A stretch of DNA of 64,000 nucleotides from Dictyobacter arantiisoli (GTDB lineage Bacteria; Chloroflexota; Ktedonobacteria; Ktedonobacterales; Ktedonobacteraceae), in NCBI RefSeq assembly GCF_008326305.1, contig NZ_BIXY01000030.1, positions 1 to 64,000 on the forward strand, given 5' to 3'. The notes under the pieces are model-generated. The model was not told where the DNA came from, did not search any database, and saw only the letters and a program-made list of their open reading frames with translations. A program made the position numbers and the translations under genes. Positions 45,671 to 54,505 of the stretch are shown piece after piece. Numbering within the stretch: position 1 is the stretch's first letter; the number at the start of each line of letters is the position of its first letter.

Positions 45671-46180
45671 AGGAAATGCGCCGGACCCTGGTGGGGTAAT
45701 TCTAGTAATAAATTATGCCTGATGAATCCTGTTTTTTGTCCAGTTTTGTTACCTTTCTGACCCCAAAATGCACCGAACCCTGGTGGGGTTATTGATACCA
45801 TTTTGGGATAGAAATGCACCGAACCCTGGTGGGGTTATTTGGCATTGCCAAAAGCAGAAATGCGCCGTACTCCGGTGGGGTTATTTTCCCCATTCATCCC
45901 CAAAATGCACCGGACCCTGGTGGGGCTATCGACACCAATTTAGAATAAAAATGCGCCTAACCATGGTGGGGTATTTCGGCATCATAGGATGTGAAAATGC
46001 ACCGGACCCTGGTGGGGCTATCGACACCAATTTAGAATAAAAATGCGCCTAACCATGGTGGGGTTCGACAAGAGCGGTCTTTCCTCGAACATTTTCATAC
46101 TTATAAAGGTTAACAAAATTTTAGCATGTTAAAAGGATATTTCTGCGAGGGAAAAGTTAAATATACCTACCTATTTATAA

Positions 46181-46208
46181 GGGGCAAGATAAAGCTGCCC
46201 CATCTTTT
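46181..46208 (+). terminator. Hairpin with T-run inside the iteron region
   Basis: GGGGCA pairs with TGCCCC around a nine-base loop, followed by ATCTTTTTA. No plus-strand gene precedes it, so it may end a small RNA made from within the origin region. Confidence 0.5.
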
Positions 46209-47003
46209 TAACCCTGGCATCGCTTCGTAATTAAGGTGAATACTGGCTTTAATTTCGGGTTGTGTCCAATTTGCGCCAGACCCTGGTGGGGTTGATTGAT
46301 AGATAAAAATGCGAGACGTCCTTATATATAGGTAGAAACTGGTATTTTAATGATGTTTCCTATTGGGAGCATTCACTCTGTCGGAGTGTATTAATTTGGA
46401 ATAAAAATGCACCGGACCCTGGTGGGGTTATCTGACAATATAGGATGTGAAAATGCGCCCAACCCCGGTGGGGTTATTTTGGGTCATCGAATATAAAAAT
46501 GCACCGGACCCTGGTGGGGTTGTTTGTCATTAGAAAAAGCAAAAATGCACCGAACCCTGGTGGGGTAATTTGGTGTTAGAAGAACAAAAATGCGCCCAAC
46601 CCTGGTGGGGGTATCGACGCCAATTTGGAATAAAAATGCACCGGACCCTGGTGGGGTTGTTTGTCATTAGAAAAAGCAAAAATGCACCGAACCCTGGTGG
46701 GGTTGTTTGAGCCCTTGACCCCTATTGTGAGAGTGTTTTCTGTTTTTTTATACGATTAAAAATATTGCTGAATTCTATTTGCTCAAGTGCATATGAAATT
46801 GATGCGTACCAATCAAACGCGCCGGACCCCGGTGGGGACGACTGTTTCTCGATATTTTGTGCGTTTAGAAATGCACCGGACCCTGGTGGGGAATGGTTTT
46901 ATCAAGGTGGTAGTGAATGGGAGGATGCAGCGCACCAGTGTATACACGATCTCGCTGAATACAGAATGCGCCACACCCTGGTGGGGATGTATCAACTGTC
47001 TGC

Positions 47004-48338
47004 TTAGTCTCGCTCGCGTGTGCGGGTTTTACGAAGCCGTTTGCGCATAGGATTGTTTATGGCCTGATATTCTTGAATTAATTTCAAAGGGGGGAGGATC
47101 TCCCAGCGGGAGGCTATCCATTCTTTACTCCACCGAGTCTGGTTTCTATCCACTTTGCTCAGGCAAACCTGTTTACCAATGATGCCCATATTCTCTAATT
47201 TTTCCAGCGCGGCTTCGATGCGAGGGACAAAGCGTGAGGTCATATGGCGCTCGTCTACTTCGATCATGCTGGATGCCAGTAATTCAGACATCATGATCGG
47301 AGTACTAAAATCCCCCTGTTTGGCTTGTTCACGCCAGCGCTCGGAAAGGTAGAGCGCCAGGCGCAATGCGTAGCTATCATTTTGGGGATTCAGTTTAAAA
47401 ATTTGCGTATCTACTTCAGCCAGATATTGGTTCTGGTGTTGTTCATAGGTGCTAATCCAGTCACCCGGGGACACCATAAAGCCGATGATGACATTTTCAT
47501 TCAGCAGTGTCTTGCGGCTAAACGCCGAATAGCGCATATAGGTTCCATCTACCTGGATCGAAACAGCTTTGCCTTTAACAATCATGGTACAATTTCCCCG
47601 CACATTACAGGATGCCAGAAGCGCTAGATCCTGAAGGACACGCTGTTTCTGTTCTGTGCGATAACCATCTGTATAACGCTTGGTGGTTCCGGGATGAGCG
47701 ATGCGGCTATGCTTTTGCACACCTTGCCATTGTAAAATCTCTTCGAGAAGAATCGCAGCACTACCATTTTTGGCTACGCGATCATTGTGTCGCCGAATAT
47801 TCCAGAGTCCCAATACGATGCGAGCCGTTAAAACAGTACTTTCGCTCAACTGACGAATTTGCTTGAGTGCCTGTGGTATCTCTAGCGGCCTCTCAGGGGT
47901 TCCTAAATAGACCTCAAGCGTATTTGAGGCCAGATAGGATATTTCGCCATCGCCTGGACGCCACATATTTTTCCGTGCCAGCGAGGCCTCGCGCACTGCT
48001 TGATCAGGACGGTAGTTGGTAACTTTAATATTCTCTGGAATGTATGGTGTGACATTCTCAAACAGCGTATTTTCGCTCTCAATTTCAACCCCATCGAGAA
48101 TACGCGCGATATATTCGGTCGCCTCTTCCTCCGTCATGTAATCCGTAATATCGGTTATGGTCTGACTGAGCAGAGTAGAAAGCTCACTATCGTTACCACT
48201 CTCGATTTCGCTTTCGTCTGTGAGCACAACCTGGGCATCTTTTGCCGTATCAATAGTATTCTTATTGTCAGTATGATGCGTATTTTTGATCTTTTCGGTT
48301 GTGACGAGTTGAAGCTCTTGTTGTTGATGTTTTTCCAT
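47004..48338 (-). CDS. Probable replication initiator protein (winged-helix Rep type)
   Basis: A 444-residue soluble protein. An acidic N-terminal 100 residues are followed by two regions that read like tandem winged-helix domains. The first is about 140-260 (LEIPQALKQIRQLSESTVLTARIVLGLWNIRRHN...). The second is about 275-420 and has the order typical of plasmid Rep proteins: SPGDWIS, a short strand, FKLNPQNDSYALRLALYLSERWREQAKQGD, MMSELLASS, then IEAALEKLENMGIIGKQ and a closing W-x-P-P segment. The stop lies about 20 bp from the last iteron. ATG at 48338 has GAAGGG eight bases upstream. The Rep assignment is inference from layout and context. Confidence 0.65.
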   Translation of the reverse strand: MEKHQQQELQLVTTEKIKNTHHTDNKNTIDTAKDAQVVLTDESEIESGNDSELSTLLSQTITDITDYMTEEEATEYIARILDGVEIESENTLFENVTPYIPENIKVTNYRPDQAVREASLARKNMWRPGDGEISYLASNTLEVYLGTPERPLEIPQALKQIRQLSESTVLTARIVLGLWNIRRHNDRVAKNGSAAILLEEILQWQGVQKHSRIAHPGTTKRYTDGYRTEQKQRVLQDLALLASCNVRGNCTMIVKGKAVSIQVDGTYMRYSAFSRKTLLNENVIIGFMVSPGDWISTYEQHQNQYLAEVDTQIFKLNPQNDSYALRLALYLSERWREQAKQGDFSTPIMMSELLASSMIEVDERHMTSRFVPRIEAALEKLENMGIIGKQVCLSKVDRNQTRWSKEWIASRWEILPPLKLIQEYQAINNPMRKRLRKTRTRERD

Positions 48339-48849
48339 CAAGAATTCCCTTCAAGATACCTGATATAAGCAATACAAATTCGTCTATGAGTCGCCTATGA
48401 CGGTTCTCTTCTTATTGTATACCTCAGGCTGGCTATTCGTACCCTGACCGCCCGCATATGCCAGATCGTTTTGTTTGAAACAAGTTCTTACATTATTGTG
48501 GTTGGAGATAGCTTCTATCTGGCTTACACTGCAGTGCGCATGAGATTCCTGTGGGTAGGGTAGCATATTGTACAGTCCTTGTGAAGAGTTTACGAGCTAT
48601 TATGGGTGCTAAATAGTGCATAGATTTGGCTTTAAGAAACAGAGTAGCGAGTTGATTCATCTCTTTTTAAAGAGTGGATACATGTCACAGGCGTTTTCTC
48701 ATCTTGAAGATTGTGGTTAAGGATGGATATCCATCGTTATATAAGTGCCAGAGTTTTTTTTACTTGGCGACACGTTTGAGATCTTTCTGTGACAAATTTC
48801 TTCTATCATTAAGTGGAGATGCTACGTAAAAGAAAAAATTGGATGGATT
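48339..48849. other. Intergenic gap left of the MFS gene
   Basis: About 510 bp holding the divergent promoters of the Rep-like and MFS genes. I see no iteron copy, hairpin or consensus promoter in it. Confidence 0.4.
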
Positions 48850-50286
48850 ATGAAGCCAAACGCCATTGATAAACATATTCAATCGAAACCAGCTATCGCT
48901 TTAACGAGCCAGAATGATCGGTTTGAGGGATCGCTCGCTGGTCCTGTTCCTGTGCTTCCTTCGCATGCCCACTATGTATCTGTGGGAGCTAGCATTTTTT
49001 CTTCATTGCTCTTACGTGTCGCCAGTCGTATCAGTTTTGTCCTGCTCGGCTTTTATCTTGGCGAACATTTTACTTCGGCTGGAGTCGTCGCGCTGGTCCT
49101 TGAGTCTTTCTATCTGAGCGAACTTCTGCTCGCGCCACTCTCTGGGAGCATTTCTGATCGTATTGGACGCAAGCCCTTCTTATTGGGAGCGCCTATGCTG
49201 GGTGCATTGGCCGCACTGTGTCTGTTATTGAGCACCTGGATTTATCCACATCCAGATGCAAGATATTTCTCTATTCAGCTCTTTTTCCTGCTGTGTTTAA
49301 TCCTTTGTGGTCGTTTGCTAGAGGGCGCGACCACGGCATTGAATACTCCTGCCAGCCTCGGCTATATTACGGATAGCACCTATGGCCTGCCAGGATTGCG
49401 CACAAAGGTGATGACTGCCTTTGAAGTGGCAACGGTCGGTGGGCTGGCACTGGCAATCCCTTTTGGAGGACAGGTTAGCGTACTATTGGGAAATTGGGGT
49501 TTCCTGGTTGTGATGGCCCTCCATCTCTGCAATGTGCTGGTAGTGGCTTTCTTTGTTAAAGAGCGTCAGTTCCGTACATGGCGGGCAAAAAATACCCCCT
49601 CGCTCATGAGCAGTTTCTTCCTGTTACGAGATAGGCATATTGCAATCTTTTTGCCTGCCTGGCTGTCAGTTAATACTCTGGTAGGCGCCTGGATTACCCT
49701 GATTGTGATCACACTTACCTATCCTAATCCAGCTGCTGACTTACGTCATCCACATCAATTGCTCTATGGTGGTTTCGGCAAGAGTTCCGCAACGCTTATC
49801 TTTGGTGGATTTGGACTGCTGTTTTTATTGGGCATGGGACTCTGGTTGTTGGTGATACCACATTTACGCCGCACTACGGTGATGTTGATCGGCCTGGCCG
49901 GGCTGGCACTTTGTATCGCCGCCCTGACAGCTATCAATGGATTGGCCGAAAATGTCTCATCCCTTACCCAGGAGACCAGCGTATGGCTATGGCTCTTACT
50001 CCCGTTGGTGATGATTGGCGTGTTGTTGCTCAGCGGTTTTACCCCTGTTTCACTGACACAAATGGCTTCGATTTCTGAGCGCAAGCCGGACATGAATGGG
50101 AGCGCCATGGGACTCTATTCGGTGGTCATGGGAATTGGACAACTTGTAGGAGCCTCAATAGGAGGCTTTTCTATTGACCTGGGTGGCTTCTATGGCTTGA
50201 TGGCTTTCTCGGCTATTCTGGGCGTCTGTTCGCTGGTCAGTGTGTTTTATATGCGTGCTTATCGGCACGATACTATCCAGGCTTGA
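48850..50286 (+). CDS. Major facilitator superfamily transporter
   Basis: A 478-residue polytopic inner-membrane protein with about 12 hydrophobic helices. The motif-A signature GSISDRIGRKPF lies between helices 2 and 3 (about residue 100). The N-terminal 40 residues are hydrophilic. PVSLTQMASISERKPDMNGSAMGLYSVVMGIGQLVGASIGG near residue 410 matches MFS C-terminal half sequence. The substrate is unknown; drug or metabolite efflux is likely. The ribosome-binding site is weak (GGATGG). It is monocistronic with a terminator. Confidence 0.9.
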   Translation: MKPNAIDKHIQSKPAIALTSQNDRFEGSLAGPVPVLPSHAHYVSVGASIFSSLLLRVASRISFVLLGFYLGEHFTSAGVVALVLESFYLSELLLAPLSGSISDRIGRKPFLLGAPMLGALAALCLLLSTWIYPHPDARYFSIQLFFLLCLILCGRLLEGATTALNTPASLGYITDSTYGLPGLRTKVMTAFEVATVGGLALAIPFGGQVSVLLGNWGFLVVMALHLCNVLVVAFFVKERQFRTWRAKNTPSLMSSFFLLRDRHIAIFLPAWLSVNTLVGAWITLIVITLTYPNPAADLRHPHQLLYGGFGKSSATLIFGGFGLLFLLGMGLWLLVIPHLRRTTVMLIGLAGLALCIAALTAINGLAENVSSLTQETSVWLWLLLPLVMIGVLLLSGFTPVSLTQMASISERKPDMNGSAMGLYSVVMGIGQLVGASIGGFSIDLGGFYGLMAFSAILGVCSLVSVFYMRAYRHDTIQA

Positions 50287-50296
50287 GTTTCGACGC

Positions 50297-50340
50297 AAAC
50301 ATTGCGACCGGTAGAAACTGCAATGTTTCTGCCGGTTTTT
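50297..50340 (+). terminator. Terminator with a competing upstream hairpin
   Basis: ACCGGTAGAAAC (50307-50318) pairs with GTTTCTGCCGGT (50325-50336), followed by a T-run. AAACATTGC (50297-50305) pairs exactly with GCAATGTTT (50320-50328) and would break the terminator stem. The two folds exclude each other. Confidence 0.8.
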
Positions 50341-50666
50341 TACAGGCTATTTTTGCTTTTGACGAATTTTATGCGCCCGATATAGTGCCTGCTTGTTGAA
50401 AATCTCATCTTCAGGTGTATACTCATATTTAGCGTAGTGCTTGATACCAGGAACCCCATTTTCCGGAGAGACAAGGAGAATACTATCGTGATGGCTTGCT
50501 TAGGGGTTGCCACGACTCAAATTTTCTAATCTCCAGGGATAACTGGTTTCATTTGTGAGTCTTAGTGCGACTATGATCCGTTACAACAAGAGAAGCGCAT
50601 GATAGCCTCCTTACATTCAGGCTCATGCACCACATGAATATGAACAATATTAGTGAGGAGATAGAA

Positions 50667-50822
50667 ATGGCAGATGTAGCATATTGTGTAAAGTGCAAAG
50701 AAAAACGCGACATGAAGGACCCTCATCAGATCACAATGAAAAATGGCAAGCCTGCTTTACAGGGAACTTGCTCAGTTTGTGGTACTAAATTGACGCGTAT
50801 TCTTTCCAGCCAAAAAGCATAA
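50667..50822 (+). CDS. DUF5679 zinc-ribbon protein
   Basis: A 51-residue protein. Two Cys pairs (YCVKC near residue 7 and CSVCG near residue 39) make a zinc ribbon, with the family core RDMKDPHQITMKNGKPALQGTC. The function is unknown; the family is common in Chloroflexota and Actinobacteria. The ATG at 50667 has GAGGAGA about seven bases upstream. An in-frame ATG at 50625 lacks this. It is followed at once by a strong terminator. Confidence 0.9.
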   Translation: MADVAYCVKCKEKRDMKDPHQITMKNGKPALQGTCSVCGTKLTRILSSQKA

Positions 50823-50841
50823 GCTTTGAGCTAAATGCATA

Positions 50842-50879
50842 AAGCCCCAGGGCTCTTTTTTAGAGCCTGGGGCTTTTTC
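50842..50879. terminator. Convergent terminator
   Basis: AAAGCCCCAGGGCTC pairs with GAGCCTGGGGCTTT and is flanked by A- and T-runs. It serves the DUF5679 gene and probably the kinase gene arriving from the right. Confidence 0.92.
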
Positions 50880-50908
50880 AGTTTTTGTAGAGATGGCGGT
50901 GCTATCTG

Positions 50909-51847
50909 TCAGGAAAATTTCAAGTGGCGTGGGGATTTAAATTGTGTTTTGCTCACCACCTGTTGTGATTTAGAGACGGTCGGTGTCGCCAATGCTGGAT
51001 CTGTTAAAATACCTCTGGCCTGCGCGATCTTATAGGACCAGACGAGTTCTTCCGTGAAACGCTTTACGCTGGGGAAGCGCCTAGTTGCATCCTTTTCCAG
51101 TGCGCGTAAGATAACTTTTTCAACATTCTCAGGACAATACACGCCGCGCTCTTTGAACGCAGGCGGTGCTACAAAGAGATGCTGATGGGTGATTTCGTGG
51201 AATGTCCCGGTAAATGGCCAATCTCCACTCAGCCATTCATACACCATGATGCCCAGCGCATATTGATCACTTCCACGGCGCGGTTTGCCTTGCAATTGTT
51301 CAGGCGCTGCATAAGGGGTCGTTCCTTCGAATTCGCGCAGAGAGGCATGGATGGGACTGAGGCTGTGTGAGGTAATGGCTGTGCCAAAGTCACTCAGCAA
51401 GATTTCATCGTTGGGTCCCAGCAGCAAATTATGAGGTTTGATATCACGATGAACTAAACCTTGCTCATGGGTGTATTGCAGCGCTGGTGTAATTTGTTCA
51501 ACCAGTTGCAGCACGGTTTCCAGGCTGAGACGCATCCCCTTTGGATAACGTTGTCGCAGCGAACCATTGGGCGCATAGCGCATAGTCAGGTACGCTACAT
51601 CATCCTCAATGCCATAGTCCAGAATCGGTACAATGTTTGGATGCTGTAGTTGCATGAGCGCAGCCGATTGGTTCAGAAACTTTTCCGCACTTTCGCCTGT
51701 CCAGCGTCCATAGTGAAGTTTCAGCGCAACCGGTGTTTGCGTTTCCGTATTTGTCGCAAGATAGACTTCAGATAAATCGCTTTTTCCGAGTAACTGCTTT
51801 ATCTGGTAATTACCAATATGTTGGTCTGCGTAACGGCTCTCATTCAT
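50909..51847 (-). CDS. Ser/Thr protein kinase (Hanks type)
   Basis: A cytosolic kinase of 312 residues without a membrane helix, PASTA repeats or sensor domain. The ATP-anchoring Lys43 (VALKLH), catalytic HRDIKPHN (Asp135), Mg-binding DFG (Asp153) and the activation-segment APEQL are intact. The glycine-rich loop is reduced (G21-K-S-D-L-S instead of GxGxxG), but the Val/Lys positions remain, so activity is likely. The C-terminal 40 residues are Ser/Thr/Lys-rich and may be autophosphorylated. There is no clear ribosome-binding site before the ATG. Confidence 0.92.
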   Translation of the reverse strand: MNESRYADQHIGNYQIKQLLGKSDLSEVYLATNTETQTPVALKLHYGRWTGESAEKFLNQSAALMQLQHPNIVPILDYGIEDDVAYLTMRYAPNGSLRQRYPKGMRLSLETVLQLVEQITPALQYTHEQGLVHRDIKPHNLLLGPNDEILLSDFGTAITSHSLSPIHASLREFEGTTPYAAPEQLQGKPRRGSDQYALGIMVYEWLSGDWPFTGTFHEITHQHLFVAPPAFKERGVYCPENVEKVILRALEKDATRRFPSVKRFTEELVWSYKIAQARGILTDPALATPTVSKSQQVVSKTQFKSPRHLKFS

Positions 51848-52310
51848 GAATAGTAAAATTCATCTTTTTATTTTTCTACGCTTCTGCTTGATATTTCTTA
51901 ACGCTGCGGCATTTGTGGATCATTACTGCGATTGTACAAGTACAAATCAAGCGTTGTCAACTAATAGAGACGGACTATCCTAAATGGATTATATTTGCAT
52001 ACTGTCTTGCATCCAAGATGTTATAATTTTGTGATAAGCAAACGGCAGTTATGCACAGTTTAGCCTGAGAAGTGGTCGTACAAACTTTCTATTATTCGGA
52101 GATATAGAGGGATACTTTCATCGCTCCTGCTCAATTCAGGGGAGCATTGAACCTGCATAGCCTTTTTTCTCCCTTGTCTTTTTAGTATTTGCGCAATGAA
52201 TGCTTGACATTGGATGACCTGACCGTTAATATAATGACTAACAAGTCACTTTATATAATAAGTAGTCATCAGCCAACACTTATTATGCAACAGGCAAGGA
52301 GGCAATTATT
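51848..52310. other. Divergent intergenic region kinase / TetR
   Basis: About 460 bp with no gene. TTGACA at 52204-52209 and TATAAT at 52230-52235 are 20 bases apart, long for a sigma-70 promoter; the TetR operator candidate overlaps the second hexamer. Confidence 0.4.
52235..52248. promoter_or_regulatory. Candidate TetR operator
   Basis: TGACTAACAAGTCA is an inverted repeat (TGACT/AGTCA, four-base centre), a common operator form for TetR proteins of the FadR/AcrR type. It overlaps the probable -10 of the TetR gene 63 bp downstream. Confidence 0.6.
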
Positions 52311-52949
52311 ATGGATACGCCGCAACCTCGCTCTCTCAAGGAGAAGCAACGTCAGGAGCGCGAACTGCTCATTTTACAGGTCGCTGAAGATGTATTGCTT
52401 GAAAAAGGCTACCGTGATACTTCTATGGACGAAATCGCGGCGCGGGTTGGCATCGCCAAAGGAACCCTTTATCTCCACTTCGCCAAAAAAGAAGATTTGA
52501 TGCTTGCTTTTTTTGAGCGTGAAATGGTCGGTATCCTCACTTGCTTGAAAAAAATCTACGCTACGCATCAGAGTGTGCAGAGCCGATTAGAGAAATTTGT
52601 TAAAACAATATATAGCGATCCTAAAGAGCGTCGTGGACATCTCATGTATATTTTTATCAATAGTGATGATTTTACGATGACCGTAAAGCATCAAGCGCAG
52701 CCTATTTTTGCTGAAATTGTTCAGGAGGTTTCGGCTTTGCTGGATGAAGGTAAGGCCAATGGTGAGTTTGATACCTTGATTCCAACGCCTCTCATGACAA
52801 CGAGTTTCTTCAGTTTGCTATCTCCTCGCACCTACCGCTCTCTGATCGAGAGAGGCTATGATCCCAAAGAGATTATGCGTTATTCACTGGGCATTTACTT
52901 TCGTGGTATTGGTGGACAATTCTCCTTTGCCACAGAGCAACAGTCTTAA
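52311..52949 (+). CDS. TetR/AcrR-family transcriptional regulator
   Basis: A 212-residue repressor with the helix-turn-helix in VAEDVLLEKGYRDTSMDEIAARVGIAKGTLYLHFAKKEDL. The C-terminal ligand domain has no specific signature. AAGGAGG precedes the ATG. No transporter or enzyme gene is on the same strand directly after it, so its targets apart from itself are unknown. Confidence 0.92.
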   Translation: MDTPQPRSLKEKQRQERELLILQVAEDVLLEKGYRDTSMDEIAARVGIAKGTLYLHFAKKEDLMLAFFEREMVGILTCLKKIYATHQSVQSRLEKFVKTIYSDPKERRGHLMYIFINSDDFTMTVKHQAQPIFAEIVQEVSALLDEGKANGEFDTLIPTPLMTTSFFSLLSPRTYRSLIERGYDPKEIMRYSLGIYFRGIGGQFSFATEQQS

Positions 52950-53128
52950 GCATGAGTCGTGTCTGTTTTTTTGCTGCTATAGCAAGAAATACAATTTTTT
53001 ATTAAAATGCCTTAACACTATTGTTCATTCTCTCGTGTCTGTTTCTCCCTGTTCTTCTGGCATAAAGAATCGGGGAGAGCATACACAAGAGAATGAATAG
53101 TAAGCAGAGTAATCATGCTGAGCGAGTG

Positions 53129-54328
53129 TTATCCGCGTCGTTCATTGGTGCTACTTGTCGTAGCCTTGGCCTGGACTTTTTCTTCCTGTACTACTGCCGG
53201 TTGCGCGCTGGCAGTCTCATGCTGCTGGGATTGGCCTGCTGCAGCCTGTTGCTGTTGTTTAATGACATTTTTTTTCTGTTGTACCGCACGCTGACGTTTC
53301 TCGGCCTGGCTTTTCTTATACCAATCACGGGCGGAGAGGAGAAAGCGATAGAGACGGTAGAGAGCGGGCTGATAGGCCAGATCCTGGGTCTCCAGTGATC
53401 GTATCGCGTAACCGCCAAAACCACTCTTAAAGACATAGATGCCCCACATCGGATCGCCCTCTTCCAGCACATCGGGAATGCCTCTGAAATTATAGTACCA
53501 GCAGCCCTGAGCTTTGGCCCATTGAAAGGCGGTCCATTGCAGCAAGTGATTGGGCATACGGTCTCGATGTTCGTTGCTGGAGGCTCCATACATATACCAG
53601 CACCAGCGTCCATGGGTGACCAGTAAAGCGGCGGCCAGTGGTTGTCCTTCGTATTCGGCGATCATAATTTTGGCGCGCTCACCATACAGCGTCATGAGAC
53701 GCTCATAGAAGCTTTCCTCATAAATAAAGAATGTATCGCGATTGCTGGTGGTTTTCAATAATGTATAGAAAATATGGAGATCCTGAGGACCAGAACCGTG
53801 GCGTATCTGCACATCCTTACGGCCTGCCAGGCGGACACAGTAGCGCCAGGTTTTTTTCATACCGGCCAATATTTTTTGCTCATCCGGTCGTAGATCCAGA
53901 ACCCATTCATGACGGAGATGGCGTGCTTCAGGATTCTTGCAAAATCCCCGTCTGGCTAGCGCACGTAACCAGGCTTCATCATCATGGGGAACGCCTGGTT
54001 CAATTTTAAGCATAAATGCATGGCGTTTGCGGGCCTCGTCTTTCGCGAACGCAAGTAAAATATCCATCGCTGGCGTTTCAGGATTGTCAATGATGGGGCC
54101 GCGAGGTGCATAGAAATAGGTCGCTTTGAGGAGAGCTGCCTTGGATATAATGATCAACATGGCGGCGCAAAGCTCTCCCTCGTCATTCAGGACGCCAATC
54201 GGGAGCATCTCTCCAGCGCGGCTGGACATGAGTTCTCCCCATTCATAGGTTTGCGTAACATTACAGCCTTCTGAATTCGCAATAAATGTATTCCATAACT
54301 GGCGATCAGTGATTATTTGTGCTTTCAT
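53129..54328 (-). CDS. FemAB-family peptidoglycan aminoacyltransferase
   Basis: A 399-residue cytosolic enzyme with two GNAT-like halves. Diagnostic stretches are WNTFIANSEGCNVTQTYEWGELM at the N-terminus, YFYAPRGPIID, KNPEARHLRHEWVLDL, YMYGASSNEHRDRMPNHLLQW and the closing GGYAIRSLETQDLAY. FemX/FemAB proteins add the first residues of the interpeptide bridge to lipid II from aminoacyl-tRNA. The last 60 residues are a Gln/Ala/Lys-rich tail not needed by the family. ATG at 54328 has a purine-rich ribosome-binding site; upstream residues to 54373 look spurious. Confidence 0.9.
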   Translation of the reverse strand: MKAQIITDRQLWNTFIANSEGCNVTQTYEWGELMSSRAGEMLPIGVLNDEGELCAAMLIIISKAALLKATYFYAPRGPIIDNPETPAMDILLAFAKDEARKRHAFMLKIEPGVPHDDEAWLRALARRGFCKNPEARHLRHEWVLDLRPDEQKILAGMKKTWRYCVRLAGRKDVQIRHGSGPQDLHIFYTLLKTTSNRDTFFIYEESFYERLMTLYGERAKIMIAEYEGQPLAAALLVTHGRWCWYMYGASSNEHRDRMPNHLLQWTAFQWAKAQGCWYYNFRGIPDVLEEGDPMWGIYVFKSGFGGYAIRSLETQDLAYQPALYRLYRFLLSARDWYKKSQAEKRQRAVQQKKNVIKQQQQAAAGQSQQHETASAQPAVVQEEKVQAKATTSSTNERRG

Positions 54329-54505
54329 AACTGCCCCCAAATTTCTCTTTGTTGTGGGGGCGAGTATGAGCATATGAGATATGTACCAACCACCACAAAC
54401 TTTCGATAATAGGTTTTTTAGAAAATGGAAAAAAGGAACGATAAACGAGCCAATCTGCTACGATAGAAAGAGTCTCAAAATGTTCGTCGTATCAGGAGGT
54501 GCGTC

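Larger units (their letters stand above)
45374..46987. repeat. Iteron-like array, 22 copies, 46-bp pitch
   Basis: The consensus is ATGCRCCGRACCCTGGTGGG plus GTT. Taking the first G of GGTGGGG, copies sit at 45388, 45410, 45432, 45690, 45782, 45828, 45874, 45919, 45965, 46011, 46057, 46285, 46421, 46467, 46513, 46559, 46604, 46650, 46696, 46831, 46885 and 46980. Spacing is 22 bp for the first three and 45-46 bp within two runs (45782-46057, 46421-46696). Several gaps are near multiples of 46 (92, 228, 136, 135). All copies point the same way. CACC...GGTG and ACCC...GGGT give each copy internal dyad symmetry. The position beside a Rep-like gene fits a replication origin or copy-control locus. 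Confidence 0.9.

Noticed and set aside
45374-46987. CRISPR array (regular 22-bp repeats with 22-24-bp spacers)
   Set aside because: Repeats vary at several positions, spacers are partly identical to one another, spacing includes 22-bp and long gaps, and no cas gene is near. Iteron-like DNA fits better.
53093-53398. 101-codon plus-strand frame
   Set aside because: It is antisense to the C-terminal end of the FemAB-type gene and has no independent support.
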